Positions 48,585 through 57,981 of a stretch of DNA of 64,000 nucleotides are shown in pieces. Every line of letters starts with the position of its first letter. Position 1 is the stretch's first letter. This stretch comes from an uncultured Clostridia bacterium (GTDB lineage: Bacteria > Bacillota > Clostridia > Oscillospirales > Acutalibacteraceae), in assembly GCA_944384825.1 (NCBI GenBank), contig CALWUT010000006.1, positions 62,001-126,000 of the forward strand, read 5' to 3'. Made by a program: the position numbers and the translations under genes. The notes below the pieces were generated by a model that was given only the letters and a program-made list of their open reading frames with translations, did not search any database and was not told the DNA's origin.

Positions 48585-48952
48585 ATGACACAGTACGAAA
48601 AAATGGGCGGCACTTACCGCCAAGCAGGAGATTACATTCTCCCCAATCTCGAAGTTGCCGCAGGGCAAGATACTCCCATCGGCGTGTGGGGAGAGGACAC
48701 CGCCGCTTTCTTAAATCGCACCATCGTGTGAGGTATTACAATTTGCTGACGGCGGGAACGCTTGGCAGCTACCATGCCGATCTCGACAAACGAGCTGAGA
48801 AAATGTTTGCCGACATTGTAAAATCCCTTGCTGAAAACGAGGGTGTTACGGAGAAATTGAAAGCCGCCGCACCGATGGAATGGGTGCAAAAGATGAACAA
48901 TATCCGTAACCGAGCCACCGAAATTGTCAACGCAGAGGTGGTTTACGCTTGA
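48585..48952 (+). pseudogene. TnpV-like transposon protein, frameshifted
   Basis: The first part reads MTQYEKMGGTYRQAGDYILP to GVWGEDTAAFLN; the second, in another frame, reads SHHRVRYYNLLTAGTLGSYH to WVQKMNNIRNRATEIVNAEV. Together these match TnpV (about 120 residues), a protein near one end of Tn4451/Tn1549-type elements. The slip lies near 48712. GGAGG stands eight bases before the ATG. Function of TnpV is unknown to me. Confidence 0.75.
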
Positions 48953-49122
48953 AAAAATATTACACTTACATCACCCCTGAAGAAAGAAATTTGATAATCG
49001 AAAGTCTTATTTTAAAGAAAAACGCTCTTATATCGGCGGGTAAATATACGGACGGCGTTGACGATGTTTTGCTCAAAATTATGAAATCAAAACTGAAAAA
49101 TGTCAGTGTAAAATATGTGTAG
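48949..49122 (+). CDS. Small protein after tnpV
   Basis: A TTG overlapping the tnpV stop opens 57 residues: KKYYTYITPEERNLIIESL, then a short helical domain ending VKYV. Small ORFs at this position are common in such elements, but I know no function. The frame would have been coupled to tnpV before the frameshift. Confidence 0.5.
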   Translation: MKKYYTYITPEERNLIIESLILKKNALISAGKYTDGVDDVLLKIMKSKLKNVSVKYV

Positions 49123-49132
49123 GGCATTGAAA

Positions 49133-49180
49133 AAGGCACAGCCTTCGGAAGAAAATTCCGTTGGTTGTGCCTTCTTTTTT
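49133..49180 (+). terminator. Terminator of the tnpV unit
   Basis: AAGGCACA (49133-49140) pairs with TGTGCCTT (49166-49173), followed by C and six Ts. Confidence 0.8.
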
Positions 49181-49340
49181 GCGTTCTCGGCTTGTGTTGC
49201 ACTATCGTAGCAAGCAGACTGTTTTTACTCCTTTCGGGCAAAAACAGTAATCTGTCCGCCGCCGTTCCCGTCTTAGCGAGCAGTGTATTTGTTTCCACAA
49301 ATACGCTTGTTAGGGGTTGCTCCCTAATACCTGTCTACAG
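49181..49340. repeat. Left copy of the element's hairpin modules
   Basis: Contains GTCTTAGCGAGCAG (49270-49283), the complement of 56893-56906, a TTTTTACTCCTTTCGGGCAAAAA hairpin-type segment whose complement resembles bases near 56790-56830, and a GTATTTG/CAAATAC hairpin followed by GCTTGTTAG, also found near 56930-56960 in direct orientation. Confidence 0.6.
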
Positions 49341-49342
49341 CA

Positions 49343-49519
49343 TCATTTATCATTCTTTGCTGGTTGAACATTTGAACCTTTGTTTGTTGGCTGAGTAGAT
49401 ATTAATTTTGAAGGTTGATAACCTTCATTAATTTCCTTTTTGGGTTGGTATCCACGTTGTTCACTATTTGGTTGATAACCAAAATTAGTATTAGGATTGG
49501 GTTTCTTTGTATCGCTCAT
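49343..49519 (-). CDS. Small protein with three GYQP repeats
   Basis: The 58-residue protein starts MSDTKKPNPNTN and has GYQP at residues 14, 23 and 33, plus TQP and VQP later. It is rich in Asn/Pro/Lys/Gln and looks disordered. AAGGAG is seven bases before the ATG. It lies 11 bases after the DUF6338-like gene and closes the defence-cargo operon. I recall short GYQP proteins next to such membrane proteins but know no function. A tether or a signal read by the membrane partner is speculation. Confidence 0.7.
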   Translation of the reverse strand: MSDTKKPNPNTNFGYQPNSEQRGYQPKKEINEGYQPSKLISTQPTNKGSNVQPAKNDK

Positions 49520-49530
49520 TTTACTGCTCC

Positions 49531-50127
49531 TTATGTAAATAATTCAATTGTTTCAATTTCTTCTTTCGCTATGAGTATTCCCTTGCTCTTTTCATCTTCT
49601 TCTCACGTCATATCGTCTTTAATAATATAAGTTTTTTCAATGTAAAGATCTCTTTCCTCGGCATCAGAAGATGAAAAAGAATGTTCGAAAAATTTACCAT
49701 ATATGGTTTTACCACTTTTCAAAGTAACCACTATCCACGCTTCTTCCTGTTTTGAAAAGTAATAATCCCAAGCAGTAGGAGCGGGATGAATTTTATTAAT
49801 GCACAGTTTCTCGAATAACCACTCTATTGCGCCCTTTTGTCTTATGACTCCGATAATAACGGCAAGTAAGGTTGCGCCTATTACAGTTGATGCAAGCAAG
49901 GAGATCCAATATATAATTGGATACTTCTCAGGAATCTTGTTGAGTAATAAATATGCCCAACTCCAAATCGCACAGTTTACAATGCTATACAACCAGCAGG
50001 AGAAGAAATACTTGGAATCGTTATGCTTAGCAGGAGGTACTAATGTATCTATGACGCTTTTAATGATAAATCCGGGCAAAAGAAATATACACGTGTAGAA
50101 TACTAGTTCTATTGAGTCAATAGTCAT
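49531..50127 (-). pseudogene. DUF6338-like membrane protein with in-frame TGA near its end
   Basis: The open part is 174 residues: four hydrophobic segments (LVFYTCIFLLPGFIIKSVI, a second near 45-62, two near 70-95) and then a soluble beta domain (EEAWIVVTLKSGKTIYGKF). The TGA at 49603-49605 follows DDMT, and the same frame continues EEDEKSKGILIAKEEIETIE to a TAA at 49531. A Trp at the TGA would fit the family pattern, so TGG to TGA is the simplest account. The truncated protein lacks only 24 residues and might still work. It sits between res and the GYQP gene. Confidence 0.7.
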
Positions 50128-50142
50128 ATTCCAATACCTCCA

Positions 50143-52329
50143 TTAAGGCAACACACTTTCAAGCACTTGCCAATCGTCACTACCGATATTATCGGAATAG
50201 CGTTCCATACAGATACACAGTTCATCGGTGGTCGCATCATTACGGACGATACCACCCTTTAAGCCGTGTTCATCAAGGTACGCTTTCAGCACACCAAATT
50301 TCTTCGGCGTGTAGGGGTCTATATCTTGGCTATTGCCGCTACGGTCAAAGCCGCCCTTTGTTTCGACAATCCATATCTGACCGCCTACGGAAATAAGGTA
50401 GTCGGGGTAGAACAGTTTTTGTCTATTGGAATTATCTACATAGACGATAGAGAAATACTCGTTTCCTTTATCTCCGTTTTTATACCACCATTCCACGCTG
50501 TCGGAACGCTCACAGAATTTCTCAAACTTGACCTCCGGTGTAGAACGTGGAGCGGCAGAGGAAAGATAGTTTTGATAGACGTTCTTTTTCATCACAAGTT
50601 GCGTTTTCGCTTCGCCGTTGTAAGTGAAAATACAAGATTGCGGAATACGGAACTCGTAAAAAGATTTCTGCTGAATTTCAAACTGCAACTGTGCCAATTC
50701 ATAAGCCATAGCTTCACGTACTAAATGGGCAAGTTTATCAGCGTTATTCAGCACAAAGGCGTAAACCTCTCTCGGCTCTAACGCAAGGATTTTACGGCTA
50801 TACTTAAAGTTTTTATCAAACAGTTTACGGATAATGGCATTCATATAGGAATATTCCATACCTATCTCCATACCGATTTTACCGATTTTGTGGTGGTAAT
50901 CTCGTCCGTGCTTATGGGTATTCAGTTTTTCGCTGACCGCAATAGCGTTCATATCCGCCGCCGCAAAATCAAGAGTAGCGGTTTCGCCCGAAAGGGTGTG
51001 TTTTACGATATTTTCGCTCATTTCATATCCTGCGGCTTGTAGGCGTGTGCGGTTTTCCGTCTTGTCTGTTCCAATGCCGAGTTCCTTTTGAGCGTAGGCA
51101 GCAATGGCTTGTAATGCCTTTTGCGGATTACGGGTGTTTGTTACCATCGTTCTCTGTTCGCCCGTCAGCGTAATGTCCTTATACTCATTTTTAAGGAAAA
51201 GAGTACAAGCGTTCAACGCACCTTTATCAAGTGCCATTTTGACACCCGCCGTAAACTTTTCATCAAAGGTATAGAGATAGCAACTGTCGAGCAAATCGTT
51301 TTGATAGTGCTTGGCTTCGGGCATACGGCGAATACCTCCGATAGTTTGTATCTCAAAAGTTTCGTCCATATTGTCACGGAGTTTTACAAGGATAGATGCA
51401 CGTGGGCAATCCCAACCCGTAGCAACCGCTTGTTTTATGATAACGGCGGCAGATGCGGCGTTCGGCTCGTCAATGCCCTCCAAGTTTTCGTGCCTATCGG
51501 AGAGCCATACCGCAAGTTGTCCGTTTTCGTAGGTCAACCCCTGCGTTTCAAGATAGCGTTCAACACCGTCCTGCAAGGTTTCCGATTTGTTCGGAATCTG
51601 AATAACGATTAACGGGTTTATATCGTTGCCACCTTGTAAAAATGCTGCACGGAGTTCCCGTTGCTTTTGGAGTGCCTTTTCAAGCAAGAACGCCGTTTGA
51701 TCGTCCGTTTCGATACTCTGCGGAAAATCTTGATTGATAACAAGCATTTTCTTGATAAGTCCCGCCGCAATTACTTCTTCTTCGGGAATTTCGATAATCT
51801 CCGCCTTTGCTATGCCTTTCGGGGTAGCAGAGCAACGGATAATCTTGTCTGTGTGAAAATACTGTATAATTTCATCGGCTTTTATAGTGTTGTTTTGGTG
51901 GCTCTCGTCCACGATAATCACAAAGCGAATGCCGTCATTGAGAGCGTGCCCAATATGCTCTAAAAAGTTGGTACGTTCACTGTCTTTAAGGGCGTTATTA
52001 CCTTTCTTCGTCAGCTTCTCCCAATTTATAAAACAACTGTCGTTTTCCTCAAAACCCGCCGTCATCACATCGGAGAGCAGTTTTGTTTGTGAAGCGTGGA
52101 TATATTTATCCATCTTCGCCTTGCTCTGTTCTTCAAGGTTTGCCTTGCCGGGCGTAAGCCATACAAAGACGGTTTTCGGGAAAGACTGTATGTATTGGTG
52201 CATAAAATAGGTCAGAATAATGGTTTTACCACTACCCGTAGGACTTTTGAGAATAATATCACGGGCAGGAGTTTCCATTGCTTCAAACAACTTTTTTACG
52301 GCATTTAACTGAAATTCTTTTAATTCCAT
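50143..52329 (-). CDS. Type III restriction endonuclease Res subunit
   Basis: Res translocates or slides on DNA and cuts when bound to Mod. The 728 residues have Walker A SPTGSGKT (near 29), the DEAD-box variant DESH (near 139), helicase motifs SATPKG and QTIGGIRRM, and a C-terminal PD-(D/E)xK nuclease (YPDYLI near 640 and VETKGG near 654). Start is ATG 52329 with AGGAGG seven bases before; the upstream TTG is not needed. The mod stop overlaps this ribosome site. The gene appears intact. Confidence 0.92.
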   Translation of the reverse strand: MELKEFQLNAVKKLFEAMETPARDIILKSPTGSGKTIILTYFMHQYIQSFPKTVFVWLTPGKANLEEQSKAKMDKYIHASQTKLLSDVMTAGFEENDSCFINWEKLTKKGNNALKDSERTNFLEHIGHALNDGIRFVIIVDESHQNNTIKADEIIQYFHTDKIIRCSATPKGIAKAEIIEIPEEEVIAAGLIKKMLVINQDFPQSIETDDQTAFLLEKALQKQRELRAAFLQGGNDINPLIVIQIPNKSETLQDGVERYLETQGLTYENGQLAVWLSDRHENLEGIDEPNAASAAVIIKQAVATGWDCPRASILVKLRDNMDETFEIQTIGGIRRMPEAKHYQNDLLDSCYLYTFDEKFTAGVKMALDKGALNACTLFLKNEYKDITLTGEQRTMVTNTRNPQKALQAIAAYAQKELGIGTDKTENRTRLQAAGYEMSENIVKHTLSGETATLDFAAADMNAIAVSEKLNTHKHGRDYHHKIGKIGMEIGMEYSYMNAIIRKLFDKNFKYSRKILALEPREVYAFVLNNADKLAHLVREAMAYELAQLQFEIQQKSFYEFRIPQSCIFTYNGEAKTQLVMKKNVYQNYLSSAAPRSTPEVKFEKFCERSDSVEWWYKNGDKGNEYFSIVYVDNSNRQKLFYPDYLISVGGQIWIVETKGGFDRSGNSQDIDPYTPKKFGVLKAYLDEHGLKGGIVRNDATTDELCICMERYSDNIGSDDWQVLESVLP

Positions 52330-52331
52330 AA

Positions 52332-54953
52332 TCAACCCTCCTGCAAATTCCGGTAGTAGTAATCGGGAATAATACTGATTTCAATGCCGCCCTTTTTCAA
52401 GGCACGTTCTTGTTCCTCACTTGGTAAGAGGTCGTGTCCCATATACAGTTTGCGGCATTTTGCAAAAGAGTCGGTATTTGCGATAAATTCGTCAAGCTCT
52501 TCTTCGGTCAGAACAATGCCGATTTCAGCGTTCCCCGTAAAGTTTACGCCGTTTTCAAGCTCAACAAGTTCACGGATATGCAAAAGCAATTCGTCTGCAT
52601 ATTCGTAATACATACGCTCACTAACGGGAATATAATCCACCTTATAATATTTGAGCGAAGCGGCGTAACCCTCTTTGTCGATCACACGCTTAACACGCTC
52701 GTATGTTACCTCACGGCAAATGTTATTTTCGTTATTGGTACAAAGGATAAAGCGGCGGTTACTTCCCTCGTTACTTGCGTTGTATTTTAGAACTGCGTGT
52801 CCAAGAGTGCCACTACCAGCAAAGAAATCCAAAACAGTAGCATTTGGCTCTGTTGCTATATGGATAATTCTATCCATCAGACGAGTCGGCTTTGGTGTAT
52901 CAAATGGTTTTTCCCCATCAAATACGGCTTTTAATTCTTTCTTCGCTTCATTTGTGTGTCCCGTTTCTTCGTAAGGCCATAAATTAGTTACCACACGTCC
53001 ATCGGTTGAGTCTAAATATGTTTTTCGAGCAATGCCACCCTTGCCTTTGTTTGTAAAGAAGAAACGAGGCCATTTACCCTTATCGTAAATTTCCTGTGCG
53101 TGTTTTGACGCTATTTCGATGGGATGAACGAGAACTATACCCATAACGCTCTCACGAACCTCATCGGGACTTATACCACACACGGCGGCTCGTTCTTTTG
53201 CATCGTCTAAATCTTTTAACTCATATTCTCCCCACTCTTGCATAGCACTCAGCATATCGCTTTGTCTTAGCGGCCAACACGCACCATTGTATGGATAAAT
53301 AAGTTTGCCGGTGAAGGGGTGCTGAATTGCATAAACCATTCCTTGGTGAGTTGCGGCACTTGGAGCAAAAGCATCGCTTGTTCGCCACAAACGATCATCG
53401 CCATCAGGGTTCTTATATTTTGAGTTCATTTTCTCGGTTCAAGGGAGTTTGTTTGGACTCCACCCAAGAGAACGGCTATAAACTAAAATATGCTCTTTTT
53501 CACTGCTAATTCCCTTAGAGTCGTTACGAGGAGAATATGCCCTCTGCCAAGAAACATCGGCAACAAAGTATTCCTCTCCAAAAATGTCATCACATAAGAG
53601 TTTTAAGGGTGCTTGTTCGTTATCATCAATAGAGATAAAGATAGAACCATTCTCACTTAAAAGCCGACGAGCAATTTTTAATCTACACTCCATGAAAGAA
53701 AGCCATTTGCTATGACTAAAAAGGTCGGTTTTATCTATAAAAGCATCATCATAGATAAAATCTTTGCTTCCCGTATTATACGGCGGATCTATGTAGATAA
53801 GGTCAATTTTTCCTTTGTGCGTCTTTTCAAGCAACTGCAACGAAGCAAAGTTGTCCCCCTCAATGAGAAAGTTCATTTCGCCGCCGTTGGCAATAAAAAG
53901 GTCGCTCTGCTCGGTCAGAACGGGCGTGTGGGTGGCAAGTACCTCGTCAATCTCCTCACGGTGTTCCTCGAACACAAGACCGTATTTTTTACCGCACACA
54001 TCTTTTTCAAGCTCCGAAAGGTAGGAGAGCAGATTGCCCGTGTTCTCGTCCTGCGGTGCGGCAGAAATAAAGGTGCGTATATCTTTAATTTTGGCATGTA
54101 AATCTTCTCGCCGCTGTTTTGATATGTTACCCGTCTTGGTTTTATCAACGGTTTCCTTGGCTTCAGTTTCGGACACTGCACTATCTTCGCCATCTCCAAA
54201 GATAGAATCTATTAAGTCGTATACGCCGGAGTTCTCCCAAAATTCGTTAATGCCCAGCTTGTCAAGAGCCTTATCAGTAGCGTATTCGGTGACGGAATTG
54301 CAAACAAACGTAACCAAAATAATTAAGATTTTAATGGCAAGAAACCATCTACTTTTCTTAAACTTGTCCCACTCTGATTTTGGCGAAAATTGCTTTTTGT
54401 TTACAATTTCCGAAATTTCTTCGTTAATATCGTCTTGAGTGATTTCGCCGCATTCCCATAGTTCTTCGGCATCAGCAATAGTAAAATCGTCTGAAACTAT
54501 ATCCGATAGAAAATCATACTTGGGTAAAGCATCAATGATACTTGCTATTCCCGAAAGATTCAATCCGGAAATAACACTCATAGCTGCAGAGCTTGTTTGC
54601 AACCCTGCTAGGATTCCTTTTATATTCAAGGAGTCAAAAACTCTTGTTTGTTCAAATATGGGAGCATAAGCAGCATTCATTACTTTAACAGATTCTGAAA
54701 TAGGCGCAACAATCTTTCGGTATTCTTCAAGAGCTGCTGTTGCACCGCCCATAGATGATTTTACTGCATTAAGGGTGCTTTGCAATTCTCTTACAGCCGC
54801 AAACGCTCCCGTTGTCTCTAATTTTAATGCAGCCGAAAAAGCACTGGATGCTTGTAACTCTCGAATAGCGGCTAATGCACTGTTTTCCTGCAACTGCCTC
54901 ACAGCATCTAACGCTGGGTTATTTATCGTTTTTAGAGTATCAAACTCTTTCAT
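52332..54953 (-). pseudogene. Type III methyltransferase Mod fused to an N-terminal membrane domain; in-frame TGA
   Basis: The frame has 873 codons with one TGA (53439-53441). It replaces an Arg expected in the family (NKLP-R-TE, CGA to TGA). Mod motifs are DPPYNTG (near 385) and, after the stop, DFFAGSGTLGHA (near 706), the beta-class order. Normal Mod proteins begin near residue 277 (ISKQRREDLHAKI). The extra front part has about four imperfect repeats of the SALAAIRELQ type (residues 15-65), an acidic segment and a membrane helix WFLAIKILIILVTFVC (near 204-220). GGAGG precedes the ATG, so this is the natural start. As written the stop removes the FxGxG motif and target domain. Confidence 0.82.
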
Positions 54954-55080
54954 TTAATTTCCTCCATTCACGCCGATTGCGTGTATATCAAAGTGGTTGT
55001 TGGTCCTCGCATATCACTTGTTTTTACACTCTGCTCCAATGAGCTAAGGCTTACGGGAAAGATATATGCGGGACAATAAT

Positions 55081-56505
55081 TTATGCTTTTACAAACTTTT
55101 GATTTGAGCTTTTAGGCTTATCGGGCATTGTCAAATTAAGTTTACCTTCGGCGACAAGCGGCGCTACAATTTGTGACATTACGTGGTTTTTCGATTTGCC
55201 GACAAAAGCTACGATTTCTGCTCTTGTTCGAGGTGTAGAACAAAACTCAACAAGAGAATCGCCAACAGGCATTGTTCCCGTAAACAAACCATTTTTCATA
55301 ACCACCTTAAATTCACCGTGAACAACGGAGAATAGAGGTGCGGGAAGTCCAGCATTTGCAAACTCACTACGCATAGTAGGGATGCCTGAATATCTATTCT
55401 CAGTTACGTTTAAGAGTTCAAGCATATTTGCAAGTGCGGCATTTCTTGTTTCGGGGCGAACTTTTCCAAGTGCATCAATAGAGATTTTTCCATACAAGCC
55501 ACCGCTATTGATGATCTCCATACGGTCACGATACATTTCAATGCGAATAGGTACATTTTCAGTATGAACACTATAATCACGATGTACCAAGGCGTTAAGA
55601 ATTGCCTCACGAACAGCTTTTATTGGATATTCAGGTTTATCTGCCCTTTGTCCATTATCGTTTATAATCGTCTTGGTACGGCTGTTTTTACGAACAAATT
55701 CTACCGCTTCTTCAAGCATATCGGGAATTGCACCGGTAATGCGCTTATTATCAATAAATCGCTCACCATCACCGCCAACCGTTCCTTGTTCCGTACCGGG
55801 AAGCGAAACTGCGGTAATGCAAAGCTGAGGAAAGTACGCTTGAGGATATTTTGAGAAAGTCATAAGTCCTGCAAGTGTAGGAATACCATCGTTGGTAATG
55901 CCCATTAACTCCAAAATTTCTTCCTCGGAAACATTATCAGCAAGATTTTTTCTCTCGCTTTTAACGGCGGTAAGATATTTATTCATTCGCTTTTCATCAA
56001 TCATATTGAGCTTGCCATTTTCTACGATGCGAATGTCATCACGTGTTCTCTTACGAAACGCTTCATAACTATAGATTTCGTACTCGCTCATTGGTTCGTC
56101 AGATTCTCCGACACGAACATAAGAACCTTTGATGCGACCTACACCTTTATAAAATACAGGACGCTCGGAAATATCAACACCGGGAATTTCGGCGGAAACA
56201 ACGGTCTTTCCGTCAATCTCGCAAACCGTAAACAACGCACGTACAGACGGCTCCATTTGTTTACATTGCTCTGTTACTTTCTCTTGAAGATCCTGAGCAT
56301 CATAAACACCCTTAATCGCATAGTTGTCTTTTTCATCAACGCCGAAAATAATAATTCCACCTTCGTCTTGATTAGAAAAAGACGAAAGCGTATCAAATAA
56401 TCTTGTAGGACAGCCTTGTGTAGCAGCTTTCAGCTCAATAGTTTGAGTTTCTGTTTTCAAGGTTTTTATATCTAAAACGATTTTTTTGAGAGCTTCTGTT
56501 TGCAT
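55081..56505 (-). CDS. AlbA_2 (Schlafen-like) domain protein with HATPase_c domain
   Basis: The 474-residue protein opens with an AlbA_2 domain (ETQTIELKAATQGCPTRLFD, GGIIIFGVDE), continues with a RecG-like ATPase region (KAVREAILNALVHRDYS, MEIINSGGLYG) and ends in a winged-helix-like part (TRAEIVAFVGKSKNHVM). Such proteins are often labelled transcriptional regulators and are frequent beside defence genes. Start is ATG 56505 with AAGGAGG eight bases before. A near-consensus promoter and a repeated TTAACGA motif lie directly upstream, suggesting autoregulation. It heads the mod-res-DUF6338-GYQP unit, though 127 bases separate it from mod. Confidence 0.85.
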   Translation of the reverse strand: MQTEALKKIVLDIKTLKTETQTIELKAATQGCPTRLFDTLSSFSNQDEGGIIIFGVDEKDNYAIKGVYDAQDLQEKVTEQCKQMEPSVRALFTVCEIDGKTVVSAEIPGVDISERPVFYKGVGRIKGSYVRVGESDEPMSEYEIYSYEAFRKRTRDDIRIVENGKLNMIDEKRMNKYLTAVKSERKNLADNVSEEEILELMGITNDGIPTLAGLMTFSKYPQAYFPQLCITAVSLPGTEQGTVGGDGERFIDNKRITGAIPDMLEEAVEFVRKNSRTKTIINDNGQRADKPEYPIKAVREAILNALVHRDYSVHTENVPIRIEMYRDRMEIINSGGLYGKISIDALGKVRPETRNAALANMLELLNVTENRYSGIPTMRSEFANAGLPAPLFSVVHGEFKVVMKNGLFTGTMPVGDSLVEFCSTPRTRAEIVAFVGKSKNHVMSQIVAPLVAEGKLNLTMPDKPKSSNQKFVKA

Positions 56506-56535
56506 TAACGCTTCCTCCTTGAAGATGTTGGTATT

Positions 56536-56564
56536 ATTATATACCATTTTAATTAAAAATGCAA
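56536..56564 (-). promoter_or_regulatory. Sigma-A promoter of the AlbA_2 gene
   Basis: On the - strand TTGCAT (56559-56564) and TATAAT (56536-56541) are 17 bases apart. Confidence 0.85.
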
Positions 56565-56567
56565 GAA

Positions 56568-56655
56568 CTAACGATAACGATCGGAAATTTAACGAAAAAA
56601 GTTCAGAATTAACGATGCCGTTAATTTTAATCGTTAATTCTTAATTCGTTCTTTC
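56568..56655. promoter_or_regulatory. Operator-like array of TTAACGA motifs
   Basis: About seven copies of TAACGA or its complement TCGTTA occur just upstream of the -35 box. Two form an inverted repeat, GAATTAACGAT (56606-56616) and ATCGTTAATTC (56630-56640). The placement suggests binding of a regulator, perhaps the AlbA_2 protein itself. Confidence 0.65.
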
Positions 56656-56759
56656 TGCCACACAAAAGAACAAATCAAATCTTAACTAACGAATACAACT
56701 TGTGAAACGTACACTGACACCTATCAATCTTGGTAGGTGTCTTTTTTTATGCTCTGCGG

Positions 56760-56975
56760 CGGCAAAGGGTTTTAGGGAATTACCCTAACGAGTACCGTTT
56801 TTATGCCGAGAGGAGTAAAAACCGTCTGCTCGCTAAGATGATGCAATCATTTAGCGGAAGGGCGGTTTTCTCCGAATGTGGACATAAACGGTCTGCTCGC
56901 TAAGACAATACATTGTCAGCGAGTATAGGTGTTTTGTTCCCAAAACACGATGCTTGTTAGAAAATTTCCACCGCT
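56760..56975. repeat. Right copies of the element's hairpin modules
   Basis: Two hairpins share CTGCTCGCTAAGA (56826-56838 and 56893-56905) and each closes on its own complement (TTAGCG, AGCGAG). A GTGTTTTG/CAAAACAC hairpin followed by GCTTGTTAG comes next. Related sequences lie at 49181-49340. No gene is present. Confidence 0.6.
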
Positions 56976-57060
56976 ATTTTCTGCCGACTTCCGAGAAATT
57001 TTTTCGGAAGTTTTTTATTTTTTTCGTTCAATGGGTTGAATTTTGACCTCTCTAATTCCG

Positions 57061-57652
57061 TGCAAGTGAAAAGATTTTTTTGTTTTTTGCAAAAAGGTGG
57101 TTCGTTTTTTGCCCAAAACCGTGCGGTAGGTAAGTAGGAGCCGCAATAAATTTTATCGCAATAGGGTGTCAATCGGCGGTGGCAATTCCAAATATGTGAA
57201 AAGAAATTTTTGATTTAGGGTTTCCATTTGCCCTCTGCCATTCCAAATAAGAGAGAGGGATTTTTACACGGCGGGTTGACTTTTATCCCTCTGAAATTCG
57301 GAATATATGAAAGATTATTTTCAAAGGGACTTAGTAAATGGCTTCGCTCAGTGGGAATAAATGAAAGAATTTTTTTCAAAAACACCCCCCAAAAAACGCT
57401 CTGCCATTTCATACAAGTAGAGAGATATTTTTTCAAAATACCCGATAATTTGCGTTCGCTCAGTGGGAACAAGTGAAGGGATATTTTTTTAAACACCCGA
57501 TAATTTGATCTCGCTGAGTCCAAACAAGTGAGGGAGAATTTTCAAAACCGTTTGCATTTTTGCCGCTTTCAGTGGCTACTCATTGAGAGAATTTACAAAA
57601 ATGGGTGTCCAAAGCGCACCCCTTTGTCCAAATAAGTGAAAGGAGTTTTACA
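57061..57652 (+). repeat. Array of about ten degenerate 55-base repeats
   Basis: A motif of the form CCAAATAAGTGAAAGGA followed by a T run and CAAAA recurs at about 57061, 57188, 57243, 57298, 57353, 57410, 57466, 57520, 57579 and 57628. Steps are 49-59 bases after the first. Several units also share TTCGCTCAGTGGGAA. The last copy is the ribosome site of the next gene. No ORF fits the array. Iterons of a replication origin, given repA downstream, or decayed leader copies are possible. Confidence 0.65.
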
Positions 57653-57901
57653 ATGCCGAGATTATCAAAGAAAGCAAAACAAGAGTGGGCGTTCTTCATT
57701 CATCCGAAAACGCACTGCCGCACCTACAACGAAATATGCCGCAGTTGTACCCACGATTGCAAACAAAGTTTTCGGGCAACGATCATCGAGTGCCGCCGTT
57801 ATGAAAGCAAAAGGGCGGTAAATTATGCCCGTAAAAACGCACCAAAACACGACAAAAAGCGTGGAATTGACAAAGCAAGGGAAAGATACCACCCACCTTA
57901 G
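57653..57901 (+). CDS. Small cysteine-containing protein of mobile elements
   Basis: The 82 residues begin MPRLSKKAKQEWAFFIHP and contain ICRSCTHDCKQSFRATIIEC, a four-cysteine pattern that may bind zinc, then a basic tail. Similar proteins occur near repA in Firmicutes integrative elements; function is unknown. Start is ATG 57653 with AGGAG seven bases before; an upstream in-frame ATG (57605) lies in the repeat array. Confidence 0.65.
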   Translation: MPRLSKKAKQEWAFFIHPKTHCRTYNEICRSCTHDCKQSFRATIIECRRYESKRAVNYARKNAPKHDKKRGIDKARERYHPP

Positions 57902-57981
57902 AAGAGTCGCTCACAGCGAACAAAAACGGCAAAAGCCGCACCCTTTTAATACAAAAAATCACACGAAGGGAGTGAGAACGT

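Noticed and set aside
57215-57523. ORFs on either strand inside the 55-base repeat array
   Set aside because: They cross repeat units without start signals and have no protein-like composition.
57061-57652. CRISPR array
   Set aside because: The repeats are degenerate, the intervening sequence partly repeats too, and no cas genes are near.
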